Origin: Deltaproteobacteria bacterium
GTDB lineage: Bacteria > Desulfobacterota > Binatia > UBA9968
NCBI GenBank assembly: GCA_016193465.1
Contig: JACPSE010000170.1
Coordinates: 1-53,262, forward strand
DNA length: 53,262 nucleotides
Reading direction: 5' to 3'
Below are positions 34,528 through 43,314 of this stretch, in pieces. The notes under the pieces were generated by a model that saw only the letters and a program-made list of their open reading frames with translations, did no database searches and was not told the DNA's origin. Each line of letters opens with the position of its first letter. Position 1 is the stretch's first letter. The translations under genes and the position numbers were made by a program.

Positions 34528-35979
34528 ATGGCCGACACGGTTCAGTTGGAAACCCCTTATCCTCGTCGCCTGCCTATTCTCGCTATTGTCGGCCGGCCTA
34601 ATGCGGGAAAATCGACTCTGTTCAATCGCCTGACACGAGAAAGAAAGGCCATCGTGGATGACCTGCCCGGGGTCACCCGGGATCGCAATTATGGTGAGGC
34701 GGAATGGTACGGCAATCGGTTTCTCCTGGTGGACACGGGCGGTTTTGAGCCTGATCCCAGGACAGAGCTCAAGAGGCATATTCAGGAGCAGAGCCGTCTC
34801 GCCATAGAAGAGGCGGATGTCGTCCTTTATCTCTTCGATGGCAAGGTGGGACTGAATCCGGCGGATCGGGGCGCGGTGGAACTTTTGCGGCGCGTAGAAA
34901 AGCCGGTCTTCTTCGCCGTCAACAAAATTGACACCCAGTCTAAAGAGACCGGGTTATACGAATTCTATGCCTTGGGGTTGGATGAGATCTTTCCCCTTTC
35001 GGCGGAGCATGGACTTGGGCTTTCAGAGTTAATGGATCGGGTTGTTGGCGCCTTCCCGGTCGGGCTGGAGGCAACCGCGGCTGAAGATAAAGGGCCGCGG
35101 ATAAGTCCCATGTCTCTTGCTATCGTAGGACGGACCAACGTCGGAAAATCTACTTTGGTGAACCGCCTTCTGGGTTATGAGCGCTCGGTGGTTGATTCTC
35201 TCCCTGGCACGACGCGGGATGCTGTGGACAGCCCTTTCGTTTGGCGGGGAGAGCAGTATGCGTTGGTTGACACCGCCGGAATCCGCCGTAAGGCGAGGAT
35301 TGTAGATCGGATTGAGCGTTACAGCGTTATCCGCTCCCTCGGTTCCGTGGAGCGAGGGGATATGATCATTCACCTTCTCGACGGCACCGAGGGAGTGACC
35401 GACCAAGATGCCCAGATCTTGGCCTATGCCTGTCAGCGCGGGAAAGGTGTGATTCTGGCAGCGAACAAGTGGGATATCGTATGCCAGGAGCACAAGGGGG
35501 TGAGATCGTACAGCGAGCAGGTTTACCGCAAGCTCTCTTTCCTCGATTTTGCCCCGCTGGTTTTCATCTCAGCGCTAAGCGGACATGGCGTCCGCAGGAT
35601 GATGGAGGCCGTGCAGCGCGTTGGCCGCTCTTACCAGTCCCGGATCCAAACCTCGAAATTGAACCAGGCCCTGCGCGATCTGTTCAAGAGGCACTCGCCT
35701 CCCCTCTGTCAGGGCCGGCAAGTTAAATTCTTTTATGGCACGCAGACCGGGATGCGACCACCAACGTTCACGCTTTTCGTTAATTTCCCCAAGGGCATTA
35801 CCCGCGATTACCAACGTTATCTCATCCATCATTTGCGTGAGGCATTGGACCTGGAGGGTTCGCCCATTCGACTACTCTTGCGCGACAGGAGGGTGAAAGG
35901 GATAAAGGGGTTAAGGGTTGAAAGGAAAAAAATGGGCACGAGCCACAAGCACGAACACGATGAAGGGTTAAAGGGATGA
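34528..35979 (+). CDS. der: Double-domain GTPase Der (EngA)
   Basis: Der is needed for 50S subunit maturation. The 483-residue protein has two GTPase domains in tandem: GRPNAGKS near residue 22 with DTGG and NKID, and GRTNVGKS near 201 with DTAG and NKWD. A C-terminal KH-like domain follows (PTFTLFVNFP, YQRYLIHHLREALDLEGSPI). The last 20 or so residues (after RVKGIKGL), ending SHKHEHDEGLKG, are low-complexity. They are encoded by a word-like repeat, so the original end was probably earlier. The start directly follows the era stop. Confidence 0.97.
   Translation: MADTVQLETPYPRRLPILAIVGRPNAGKSTLFNRLTRERKAIVDDLPGVTRDRNYGEAEWYGNRFLLVDTGGFEPDPRTELKRHIQEQSRLAIEEADVVLYLFDGKVGLNPADRGAVELLRRVEKPVFFAVNKIDTQSKETGLYEFYALGLDEIFPLSAEHGLGLSELMDRVVGAFPVGLEATAAEDKGPRISPMSLAIVGRTNVGKSTLVNRLLGYERSVVDSLPGTTRDAVDSPFVWRGEQYALVDTAGIRRKARIVDRIERYSVIRSLGSVERGDMIIHLLDGTEGVTDQDAQILAYACQRGKGVILAANKWDIVCQEHKGVRSYSEQVYRKLSFLDFAPLVFISALSGHGVRRMMEAVQRVGRSYQSRIQTSKLNQALRDLFKRHSPPLCQGRQVKFFYGTQTGMRPPTFTLFVNFPKGITRDYQRYLIHHLREALDLEGSPIRLLLRDRRVKGIKGLRVERKKMGTSHKHEHDEGLKG
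35896..35975. repeat. Word-like repeat forming the der tail and ogt start
   Basis: The words aaagggataaaggggttaag, gggttgaaagg and gaagggttaaagggatgaag surround acaagcacgaacacgatg. The 12-mer gcacgaacacga (35949-35960) recurs at 10131-10142 in front of the dppF-like gene. The block lies inside the end of der, and its last word supplies the ATG of ogt. Confidence 0.65.
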
Positions 35980-36479
35980 AGAGAAAAATAAAACCCAGAT
36001 TGTTCGTGGATGCCTCAGACAAGGGGGTCACAGAGATAGGGCTTGGGAGGAAAAGAAAGAAAGAAACCCGTCGCTCTCTGCAAACAAACGGTGGAGCCCT
36101 GGCGCAGCGCTGGCAGGTGATTGCCATGAGGGAACTGGGCGCTTATTTTGCTGGACAGTTGCGCTCGTTTTCCGTTCCCTGTGATCTTGGCGATCTCCCT
36201 GCTTTTACCCGGGCTGTTTTAAGAATGACCGCACAAATTCCCTATGGAGAGGTCAGAAGCTATCGCTGGGTGGCGCAGCGGTTGGGAAAACCAAAGGCCA
36301 TGAGGGCGGTAGGTAATGCCCTGGCGAGAAATCCGATCCCGATTATTATTCCCTGCCACCGCGTGGTGCGCGGCGATGGCACGCTGGGAGGTTATGCCCT
36401 CGGCCTGAATTGGAAAAGAAGATTGCTGGATCTGGAAAAATCTCATCCGGGGGCCCGGCGGCGAGAGCGTCGGATTTGA
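35976..36479 (+). CDS. ogt: Methylated-DNA-protein-cysteine methyltransferase (Ogt type)
   Basis: This 167-residue suicide repair enzyme moves alkyl groups from O6-alkylguanine to its own cysteine. The active site PCHRV places the acceptor at C127, with the upstream RAVGNALARNPIPIIIPC and downstream GDGTLGGYALGLNWKRRLL typical of the family. The DNA-binding helix segment PYGEVRSYRWVAQRLG is also present. Residues 1-40 are basic and low-complexity and are not part of the usual fold. The ATG overlaps the der stop (ATGA) and lies in a repeat; an internal start such as ATG 36126 is possible. Confidence 0.93.
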   Translation: MKRKIKPRLFVDASDKGVTEIGLGRKRKKETRRSLQTNGGALAQRWQVIAMRELGAYFAGQLRSFSVPCDLGDLPAFTRAVLRMTAQIPYGEVRSYRWVAQRLGKPKAMRAVGNALARNPIPIIIPCHRVVRGDGTLGGYALGLNWKRRLLDLEKSHPGARRRERRI

Positions 36480-36504
36480 CGCGGGTGGTGGTTTACAATA
36501 TAAG
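36476..36504 (+). promoter_or_regulatory. Predicted promoter of dprA
   Basis: TTGACG (36476-36481), overlapping the ogt stop codon, and TATAAG (36499-36504) are separated by exactly 17 bases. The transcript would start near 36511. Further down, ctgctt (36602-36607) and aagcag (36617-36622) can pair right before ATG 36626. Confidence 0.55.
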
Positions 36505-36625
36505 GGGCGCCGAAGAGGGACGGTAGGCTCTGGAGTTTAGATCGATTTTGGCATATCATAACAAAATTATCCTTTGAGCGCAGACCTCAGGGTTGAGACC
36601 CCTGCTTGACAAGCGATAAGCAGTT

Positions 36626-37783
36626 ATGGTTGAGGCATTGGTGATTTCGGGTGAGGGATATCCTTTGCCTGCGTTGGACGAAAGGGAATACGTTGCTTGG
36701 CTTGCGCTGGCCCGGGTCAGGGGGCTAGGGTGCGTGGGCTTTAAAAAGTTGGCCGAATATTTTGGCGCTCCCACACGCGCCTTTTCTGCTTCCGAAAGAG
36801 AACTGGCGCAAGTCCCGGGATTGGATCGAGGCGCGATCGAAGGACTCTTGACTTTCTCAGCGTGGGACGAGGTAAGGAACGAGCTAGACCGCGTCTCGGA
36901 GGCGGGAGCGAGAGTTATTCCTTTCAGCGCATCCAACTACCCCCCCAGGTTGCGGCTGATTGCTGATCCGCCTCCCTTTTTCTATGCCAAAGGGGAGATG
37001 CAGGAGGAAGACGCGAAGGCTGTGGCCGTGGTGGGGTCGCGCAGCGCCAGCGATTACGGGATCAGGATTACTTGTGATCTCTGCCGGGGCCTGGCCTCTT
37101 TAGGGTTTACCGTGGTAAGCGGCATGGCGCGGGGAATAGACGGGGCAGCCCATGAAGCCGCTCTGGCGACTGGCGGGAGGACCGTAGCCGTTTTAGGCTC
37201 TGGCGTGGATGTGATTTATCCGACCGAGCATGAGGGGCTTTACAAGAGAATTTGTCAGAGTGGCGCGATCCTTTCCGAACTGCCTATGAGCACTCCTCCA
37301 TTTTCCTACAATTTTCCTGCCCGCAATCGTCTGATCAGCGGTCTCTCTCTTGGGGTTGTGGTGGTGGAGGCGACCGAGAGGAGCGGCTCTTTGATAACTG
37401 CCGGATTCGCCTTAGAGCAGGGCAGGGAGGTCTTTGCCGTGCCGGGCGAAGCTGGAGCGAGCCGCAGCCGGGGTACCCATCGGTTGATCCGCCAGGGGGC
37501 CAAGTTGGTCGAGACCGTTGAGGACGTTATCGAAGAGATTGCCCCTCAGCTTCTTGCACGGGCCGGTCTTCCCCAGAGAGGGGCCTCGGTCACTCTTCCC
37601 TCGGACGCGGGCATGGACGCGAGGAAGATATTCGCGTTGGTTATGGAACGGCCGCGGCAAATCGACGAGGTCATTGAAGCCAGCGGACTATCTCCAGCCA
37701 GGGTCTCCGAGATCCTTTTGGATCTGGAGATCAAGGGGTTTTTGAAACAGCTTCCGGGAAAGAGGTTTACAGCAGGGAGGTAG
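36626..37783 (+). CDS. dprA: DNA-processing protein DprA
   Basis: DprA binds incoming single-stranded DNA during natural transformation and loads RecA. The 385-residue protein has an N-terminal SAM-like domain (LALARVRGLGCVGFKKLAEY) and then the Rossmann-like core with VVGSRSASDYG, SGMARGIDGAAHEAAL and RNRLISGLS. A C-terminal winged helix follows (about 315-385, MERPRQIDEVIEASGLSPARVSEILLDLEIKG). The start is uncertain: ATG 36626 has no Shine-Dalgarno sequence, while TTG 36665 has GAGGG seven bases ahead. It is followed by topA, a common pairing. Confidence 0.95.
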   Translation: MVEALVISGEGYPLPALDEREYVAWLALARVRGLGCVGFKKLAEYFGAPTRAFSASERELAQVPGLDRGAIEGLLTFSAWDEVRNELDRVSEAGARVIPFSASNYPPRLRLIADPPPFFYAKGEMQEEDAKAVAVVGSRSASDYGIRITCDLCRGLASLGFTVVSGMARGIDGAAHEAALATGGRTVAVLGSGVDVIYPTEHEGLYKRICQSGAILSELPMSTPPFSYNFPARNRLISGLSLGVVVVEATERSGSLITAGFALEQGREVFAVPGEAGASRSRGTHRLIRQGAKLVETVEDVIEEIAPQLLARAGLPQRGASVTLPSDAGMDARKIFALVMERPRQIDEVIEASGLSPARVSEILLDLEIKGFLKQLPGKRFTAGR

Positions 37784-37841
37784 ATTTCAGATCTCAAAAT
37801 GCAAGTATGAGATCCGGAATCTACGATCTGAAATTGAAACT
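37783..37841. repeat. Word-like inverted repeat, atttcagatc family
   Basis: atttcagatc (37784-37793) is inverted exactly as gatctgaaat (37825-37834), with the related words caaaatgcaagtatgagatc and cggaatctac between. It fills the dprA-topA spacer and ends five bases before the topA ATG. No Shine-Dalgarno sequence is visible there. Confidence 0.8.
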
Positions 37842-40115
37842 ATGGCGGCAAGAAATTTAGTCATTGTTGAATCTCCAGCCAAAGCAAAGACGCTGGAAAA
37901 ATACCTGGGCCGTGACTTTCAAGTGAGGGCCTCGGTGGGCCACATCGTCGATTTGCCCAAGAGCAAGCTGGGTGTGGACATTAAAAAAGGATTCGCCCCT
38001 GACTTTCATGTCATCCAGGGTAAGAAGAAAGTGATCGAAGAGCTTCGGCGCGCGGCCAAGGGCAAGGAAAATATTTACCTGGCCTCGGATCCGGATCGCG
38101 AAGGAGAGGCAATTGCCTGGCATATCGCGGACCGGATTGGCAAAGATCACAAAAAATTTCACCGTGTGCTCATCAATGAGATTACCCGCAAGGCGGTTCA
38201 GGAGGCGATTGCTCATCCGCAGGAGTTGGATCGGAATAGATTTGAAGCGCAGATGGCCCGCAGGATTCTGGATCGCCTGGTGGGCTATCAGATCAGCCCC
38301 ATCCTGTGGAAAAAGGTGCGCCGGGGACTGAGCGCGGGCAGGGTGCAATCGGTGGCCGTCCGTTTGGTGTGCGAGCGCGAGAAGGAGATCCGCGCCTTCG
38401 TGCCCCAGGAGTACTGGTCCCTCGCGGCCTTGTTGGAGGGCCGGGTTGCCCCCGCCTTTGAGGCGCGCTTGGCGCAGTGGCAGGGAGAGAAGATTGATAA
38501 TAAGAAGTTTCGCATAGAGAGCGAGTCCTCTATTCAAGAGATCATGAGATCCTTGGAGGGGTTGCCCTGGGCCATTAGCCAGGTAGAAAAGAAAGATCGG
38601 CGTCGCTTCCCTACCCCGCCTTTCGTCACCAGCAAACTCCAGCAGGAAGCGGCGAGAAGGTTGGGTTTCCAGCCGCAGCGAACCATGCAGATCGCCCAGA
38701 GGCTCTACGAGGGGGTGGAGTTGGGTTCCGAGGGCTCCGTTGGGCTCATCACTTACATGCGCACCGATTCAACCCGCATCTCGGCAGAGGCCCTTCACGA
38801 GGTCCGCCAATATATCCAACAACAATACGGTAAAAACTATCTCCCTGATAAACCGGCCACCTACCGTTCGAAAAAGGGGGTTCAGGATGCCCATGAGGCG
38901 ATCCGGCCGACCTCGGTGGAATACACCCCAGAGCGCATACGGCGCTATCTGCGGCGTGATGCCTTTGCCCTCTATTCTCTGATTTGGGACCGGTTTGTCG
39001 CGAGTCAGATGATGCCTGCCCTGTACGATCAGACCGCCTTTGACATTCCAGTTGGGAAGGCGCTCTTCCGGGCGACCGGCCAGCAGCTCAAGTTCGACGG
39101 CTTCATGCGACTTTACATCGAAGGGAGAGATGAAGAGGACGAGGAAAAAGAGGCTATGCTCCCAGAGCTTGAGGCGGGCGAAGCCCTGAAGCTTCTCTCC
39201 CTCGACCCGCATCAGCATTTCACCCAACCGCTGCCGCGTTTCACCCAGGCGACCCTAATCAAAGAGCTCGACGAAAAGGGGATTGGTCGCCCCTCCACTT
39301 ATGCGGTTATTCTCTCCAACATCTTGGATAGAGAGTACGTGACAGTGGACGAAAGAAAGTGTCTGCTGCCTACGGAGCTCGGCTCTCTGGTCACCGATCT
39401 TCTGGTGGATTCCTTTCCGGACATTCTGAATGTGGAATTTACGGCTGGCATGGAGAATATTTTGGACAAGGTCGAGGAAGGAAAAGAGAACTGGACCAAG
39501 GCCATGAAACGTTTTTACGCCTCCTTCTCGCGCGACTTGAAGAAAGCGGAGACAGAGATGAGGGACGTGAGGCGCGAGGAAGTTCCGACCGATATTCCGT
39601 GCGAGAAGTGCGGGGCAATGATGGTAGTGAAGTGGGGGAGAAACGGGCAGTTCCTCGCCTGCCCGCGCTACCCCGAGTGCAAGAATACCAGGAACTTTAC
39701 GCGCGCCGCGAATGGTGACGTGCAGGTGGTTGAGGAGGTCGAGATTCACGAGAGCTGTGAGGAGTGCGGTCGGCCGATGCAGCTTCGATGGGGGAAATAT
39801 GGCCGCTTTTTAGGCTGCAGCGGCTATCCGGAATGTAAAAACATTCGCCCTGTTGAAAAGCCGGTGGATCTAGACATCCGCTGTCCTCAATGCAAAGAAG
39901 GCAATCTCCAAGAAAAAAAATCCCGCCGCGGCAAACTCTTCTATGGTTGCGACCGCTATCCGGGCTGTCACTTTGCCAGTTGGGACCGTCCAGTAGCCGA
40001 GAGCTGCTCCAAATGCGGGGAGCCCATCCTCCTTGAGAAAGTGACCAAACGGGACGGGACGATCCGGCGTTGTCACAAGAAGGAATGTGGTTATAAAGTC
40101 CACGTTGCACCATAA
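37842..40115 (+). CDS. topA: DNA topoisomerase I
   Basis: TopA relaxes negatively supercoiled DNA by passing one strand through a transient 5'-phosphotyrosine break. The 757-residue protein has the TOPRIM domain (VIVESPAKAKTLEKYLG; DPDREGEAIAWH near 83-94) and the catalytic Tyr305 in LITYMRTDSTRIS. Four C-terminal Zn-ribbon modules follow, from about residue 585, each with CxxC pairs (CEKCGAMM, CEECGRPM, CPQCKEGN, CSKCGEPI). The start codon abuts a repeat. The end overlaps the next gene by 29 bases. Confidence 0.98.
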   Translation: MAARNLVIVESPAKAKTLEKYLGRDFQVRASVGHIVDLPKSKLGVDIKKGFAPDFHVIQGKKKVIEELRRAAKGKENIYLASDPDREGEAIAWHIADRIGKDHKKFHRVLINEITRKAVQEAIAHPQELDRNRFEAQMARRILDRLVGYQISPILWKKVRRGLSAGRVQSVAVRLVCEREKEIRAFVPQEYWSLAALLEGRVAPAFEARLAQWQGEKIDNKKFRIESESSIQEIMRSLEGLPWAISQVEKKDRRRFPTPPFVTSKLQQEAARRLGFQPQRTMQIAQRLYEGVELGSEGSVGLITYMRTDSTRISAEALHEVRQYIQQQYGKNYLPDKPATYRSKKGVQDAHEAIRPTSVEYTPERIRRYLRRDAFALYSLIWDRFVASQMMPALYDQTAFDIPVGKALFRATGQQLKFDGFMRLYIEGRDEEDEEKEAMLPELEAGEALKLLSLDPHQHFTQPLPRFTQATLIKELDEKGIGRPSTYAVILSNILDREYVTVDERKCLLPTELGSLVTDLLVDSFPDILNVEFTAGMENILDKVEEGKENWTKAMKRFYASFSRDLKKAETEMRDVRREEVPTDIPCEKCGAMMVVKWGRNGQFLACPRYPECKNTRNFTRAANGDVQVVEEVEIHESCEECGRPMQLRWGKYGRFLGCSGYPECKNIRPVEKPVDLDIRCPQCKEGNLQEKKSRRGKLFYGCDRYPGCHFASWDRPVAESCSKCGEPILLEKVTKRDGTIRRCHKKECGYKVHVAP

Positions 40116-41076
40116 GGCATCGCGCGCTGTTCACGAGGCTTCCACGAAGCGGTTCGCCGCCATTGATATCGGGACCAATACCATCCTCATGCTCATAGCA
40201 GAGCTGGAGGGAAACGGGGCTTTCCGGGTCCTCGATGACCAGGCAGAGATAGCCCGACTCGGAGAGGGAGTTGATCGCACGCGGCGCATAGGGTCGGGTG
40301 GTGAGGAGCGCAGCGTCGGGGTGCTAAAGTCCTATCTCAAGAGGTGTAGGGGTCTCGGCGTGGATGAAATAGTGGCCGTGGGGACTAGCGCACTTAGAGA
40401 CGCCGACAATGCCGGGGATTTTAAAGCCCGTCTCAGACAGGAGCTGGGGTTGGATCTTCGGGTTCTATCGGGGGAAGAGGAGGCCGCCTATTCCTATCTG
40501 GCAGTCCAGAGAGGGCTCCCTTTAGAAGGTAAAGAGGTGTTAGTAGTTGATGTAGGGGGTGGAAGCACGGAGTTGGTATGGGGTGAGGGGGGTGTTGTGC
40601 GCCGTACGGTCAGCCTGGATTTAGGCTCTGTTAGGCTTACCGAGCGGTTCCTCATTTCCGATCCAGTGCGTGAAGAGGAATGCGCTGAACTCAGTAAGAC
40701 TATCGATCGGGAGATAGAGCAACTACGTGTTCATTGGCAGATCGGGCATAGCCTTTACACCATGGTGGGCATCGCGGGAACGTTTACGACCTTGACTGCA
40801 ATAGAGAAAGGGCTAAGGCAATATTCTCATAGTGAGGTTCATGGAAGCCGTCTCAGTCGAGACGAGGTGCAGCGACAGCTCCGACTCTTCAAAGGAAAGA
40901 CTCTCTCACAACGGAAAGAGATTGCCGGGTTGGAGCCGAAGAGGGCCGACGTGATACTGGCAGGGGCTTTACTTATTGATAGGATTATGGCTTTTTTCCT
41001 GGTGGACCAGGCCACGGTGAGCGATCAAGGAATTCGCTATGGTCTTCTCCACGAGAGATTGAGCGCTTTTGGCTAG
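40087..41076 (+). CDS. ppx: Exopolyphosphatase / GppA-type phosphatase
   Basis: This 329-residue member of the ASKHA superfamily hydrolyses terminal phosphates of polyphosphate or pppGpp. The phosphate 1 motif AIDIGTNTILMLIAEL, connect motif GTSALRDADNAGDF, catalytic Glu region LSGEEEAAYSYLA, phosphate 2 motif VVDVGGGSTELVW and adenosine-like motif IAGTFTTLTA are all present. It is of the short form, without the C-terminal HD domain. The GTG 40087 start lies within topA; TTG 40105 is an alternative, and neither has a clear Shine-Dalgarno sequence. Substrate choice between polyphosphate and pppGpp is open. Confidence 0.92.
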   Translation: MVIKSTLHHKASRAVHEASTKRFAAIDIGTNTILMLIAELEGNGAFRVLDDQAEIARLGEGVDRTRRIGSGGEERSVGVLKSYLKRCRGLGVDEIVAVGTSALRDADNAGDFKARLRQELGLDLRVLSGEEEAAYSYLAVQRGLPLEGKEVLVVDVGGGSTELVWGEGGVVRRTVSLDLGSVRLTERFLISDPVREEECAELSKTIDREIEQLRVHWQIGHSLYTMVGIAGTFTTLTAIEKGLRQYSHSEVHGSRLSRDEVQRQLRLFKGKTLSQRKEIAGLEPKRADVILAGALLIDRIMAFFLVDQATVSDQGIRYGLLHERLSAFG

Positions 41077-41307
41077 CAACGGTTGCTGGGTCCCGCCTAA
41101 GGGAAAAAGCCCGGGGGCTGTTGACAAGTGCAAGCAAAGGTGCTCTATATAACAGTTTACAATATATAGCTGGTCCGAAACTATCATTTGCCTTAGGGGT
41201 TAGGGGTCCCTATTGTCTTTTCAGCGGGCTTTTCCGTCGCCAATTTTTCAGGGCAAGCAAGGGAGATTTTTGCATTGGCACGTGAAGTTATTTTTTTCAC
41301 CGTCAAA
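41077..41307. other. Intergenic region before the tRNA-tuf operon
   Basis: These 231 bases hold no gene. A short agcc-cggg-ggct stem (about 41109-41120) directly precedes the promoter candidate at 41121. taggg (41194-41198) and cccta (41208-41212) could also pair, followed by tattgtctttt, a weak terminator-like arrangement. The last 40 bases before the first tRNA are A/T-rich, with a run of seven Ts. Confidence 0.45.
41121..41151 (+). promoter_or_regulatory. Predicted promoter of the tRNA-tuf operon
   Basis: A perfect TTGACA (41121-41126) is followed, 19 bases later, by TATATA (41146-41151). An alternative TCTATA at 17 bases overlaps it. No other strong candidate lies before the tRNA genes. 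Confidence 0.45.
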
Positions 41308-41382
41308 GCTGGCGTAGCTCAACGGCAGAGCAGCTGATTTGTAATCAGCAGGTTGTAGGTTCAACTCCTATCGCCAGCTCCA
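41308..41382 (+). tRNA. tRNA-Thr (TGT anticodon)
   Basis: The acceptor GCTGGCG pairs with CGCCAGC. The anticodon stem GCTGA/TCAGC encloses the loop TTTGTAA with anticodon TGT. The T-loop is GTTCAAC. The 3' CCA is encoded. It is first in the Thr-Tyr-Gly-Thr-tuf order, the same as in E. coli upstream of tufB. Confidence 0.97.
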
Positions 41383-41470
41383 GACCAAGAGTCATGAGCT
41401 GCTGATAGGGGTGAGTGGAGTTTTGCCCTAAGGCTTGGGTTATTGATGGATTTGTTGTCGGGGTAGAGGA

Positions 41471-41556
<86 letters not shown>

Positions 41557-41560
41557 CCAT

Positions 41561-41636
41561 GCGGGAATAGCTCAGTTGGTAGAGCGCGAGCCTTCCAAGC
41601 TCGGGGTCGCGGGTTCGAGTCCCGTTTCCCGCTCCA
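41561..41636 (+). tRNA. tRNA-Gly (TCC anticodon)
   Basis: Acceptor GCGGGAA/TTCCCGC, anticodon stem CGAGC/GCTCG with loop CTTCCAA (anticodon TCC), T-loop GGTTCGAGTCC and encoded CCA. It begins only four bases after the tRNA-Tyr CCA. Confidence 0.97.
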
Positions 41637-41662
41637 TTTTGCGTGTGGCTTACGACTGAAAT

Positions 41663-41735
41663 GCCCAGGTAGCTCAGTCGGTAGAGCACGTCCTTGGTAA
41701 GGACGAGGTCAGCGGTTCGATCCCGCTCCTGGGCT
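41663..41735 (+). tRNA. tRNA-Thr (GGT anticodon)
   Basis: Acceptor GCCCAGG/CCTGGGC, anticodon stem CGTCC/GGACG with loop TTGGTAA (anticodon GGT) and T-loop GGTTCGATCCC. Unlike the other tRNAs here, the 3' CCA is not encoded (the discriminator T is followed by TTT), so it must be added by the CCA-adding enzyme. Confidence 0.97.
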
Positions 41736-41830
41736 TTTGCCCGGAAACATGGAATACCGATCCGCTGTTTGGGATTAATAAGAGGGCTCATGGGGAAGTG
41801 AGTGAACGGTAAACTAACTAGGAGGGAGAG

Positions 41831-43030
41831 ATGAGCAAGCAGAAATTTGAGCGGAAGAAGCCACATCTGAACATTGGGACGATTGGCCATGTCGATCATG
41901 GAAAAACCACCTTGACAGCCTCCATAACCAAGGTGCTGGAGAAGAAAGGAATGGCGAAATTCATGGCTTACGACCAGATTGATAAGGCCCCGGAGGAAAG
42001 AGAGCGGGGTCTAACAATCAACATTGCTCACGTGGAGTATGAGACGCAGAATAGGCACTATGCCCACGTGGATTGCCCGGGCCACGCAGACTACGTAAAA
42101 AACATGATCACTGGGGCAGCCCAGATGGATGGGGCTATTCTCGTCGTCTCTGCCGCCGATGGTCCGATGCCTCAGACTCGGGAGCATATCCTGCTGGCGC
42201 GGCAGGTAGGAGTCCCGGCTATCGTGGTATTTCTCAACAAGGCAGACATGGTGGACGATAAGGAGCTCCTGGACCTGGTAGAGTTGGAGGTCAGGGAGCT
42301 GCTTTCCAAATATAAGTTTCCTGGGGACGAGACGCCGATCGTGGTTGGTAGCGCGTTAAAAGCCTTAGAGTGTGGCTGCGGCAAGGACGACTGCCCCAAC
42401 TGCAGTGGGGTACTTAAATTAATGGCTAACGTGGATAGCTACATTAAAGAGCCGGTGCGGGATGTCGACAAGCCTTTCATTATGCCAGTCGAAGACGTTT
42501 TTACCATCAGTGGTCGCGGTACGGTGGTGACCGGCCGGGTGGAGAGGGGCATCGTCCGCGTGGGTGATGAGGTGGAGATTGTGGGTTTTAAAGATACCCA
42601 AAAGACCGTCGCTACGGGAGTCGAAATGTTCCGTAAGCTTTTGGACGAAGGGCGGGCTGGAGACAATATCGGAGTGCTGCTTAGGGGAACTAAACGGGAA
42701 GAGGTCGAGAGGGGTCAAGTATTGGCGAAGCCGGGGAGCATCACCCCGCATACTCAATTCAATGCCGAGGCCTATGTCCTGACAAAGGAAGAGGGGGGAA
42801 GGCATACCCCATTTTTCAATGGCTACCGGCCCCAGTTCTATTTTCGCACCACCGACGTGACTGGAGTAGTTAAATTGCCTGAGGGAACCGAGATGGTCAT
42901 GCCGGGAGACAACGTCACTACGGAGGTCTCTCTGATTACCCCGATTGCCATGGAAGAGGGTTTGAGGTTCGCAATCCGGGAGGGAGGCAGGACGGTGGGG
43001 GCAGGGGTAGTGACCAAGATCATCCAGTAG
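41831..43030 (+). CDS. tuf: Elongation factor Tu
   Basis: EF-Tu brings aminoacyl-tRNA to the ribosome as a GTP complex. The 399-residue protein has G1 GHVDHGKTT, the switch I region [17 protein letters not shown]3 [21 protein letters not shown]4 NKAD, and domains 2 and 3 ([34 protein letters not shown]). An unusual insert [13 protein letters not shown] near residues 180-192 in domain 1 carries four cysteines. The start follows aggaggg. It is transcribed with four tRNAs upstream and rpmG, tRNA-Trp, secE and nusG downstream. Confidence 0.99.
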   Translation: MSKQKFERKKPHLNIGTIGHVDHGKTTLTASITKVLEKKGMAKFMAYDQIDKAPEERERGLTINIAHVEYETQNRHYAHVDCPGHADYVKNMITGAAQMDGAILVVSAADGPMPQTREHILLARQVGVPAIVVFLNKADMVDDKELLDLVELEVRELLSKYKFPGDETPIVVGSALKALECGCGKDDCPNCSGVLKLMANVDSYIKEPVRDVDKPFIMPVEDVFTISGRGTVVTGRVERGIVRVGDEVEIVGFKDTQKTVATGVEMFRKLLDEGRAGDNIGVLLRGTKREEVERGQVLAKPGSITPHTQFNAEAYVLTKEEGGRHTPFFNGYRPQFYFRTTDVTGVVKLPEGTEMVMPGDNVTTEVSLITPIAMEEGLRFAIREGGRTVGAGVVTKIIQ

Positions 43031-43051
43031 TGGTCGGAAGAAGGGGAGGCC

Positions 43052-43204
43052 ATGCGCGAGCTAATTGGCTTTGCTTGTGATCGATGTAAGCGGAAAAACT
43101 ATACGACCACAAAAAACAGAAAAACAACTACAGACAAGTTAGCCTTTAAAAAATTCTGTCCTTTCTGCCGGACCCACACCCAGCATCGAGAGGTCAAACT
43201 ATAA
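43052..43204 (+). CDS. rpmG: 50S ribosomal protein L33
   Basis: This short gene of 50 codons begins with ATG 43052 after aggggagg. It encodes MRELIGFACDRCKRKNYTTT and continues to FCPFCRTHTQHREVKL. The two CxxC pairs (CDRC, CPFC) make it the zinc-binding form of L33. It lies between tuf and tRNA-Trp, as in many bacteria. Confidence 0.97.
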   Translation: MRELIGFACDRCKRKNYTTTKNRKTTTDKLAFKKFCPFCRTHTQHREVKL

Positions 43205-43214
43205 AGGAGAACCG

Positions 43215-43292
43215 GGGTCAGTAGCTCCAACTGGATAGAGCGCCGGACTCCAAATCCGGTTGTTGCAGGTTCGAGTCCTGCCTGACCCGCCA
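43215..43292 (+). tRNA. tRNA-Trp (CCA anticodon)
   Basis: Acceptor GGGTCAG/CTGACCC, D-stem GCTC/GAGC, anticodon stem CCGGA/TCCGG with loop CTCCAAA (anticodon CCA), T-stem GCAGG/CCTGC, discriminator G and encoded CCA. It lies between rpmG and secE. Confidence 0.97.
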
Positions 43293-43314
43293 TCTCATCG
43301 CGTTCGGCACCCTC

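Noticed and set aside
43099-43293. A 64-codon minus-strand frame over rpmG and tRNA-Trp
   Set aside because: MAGQAGLEPATTGFGVRR is again antisense tRNA translated as protein; rpmG and tRNA-Trp explain the DNA.
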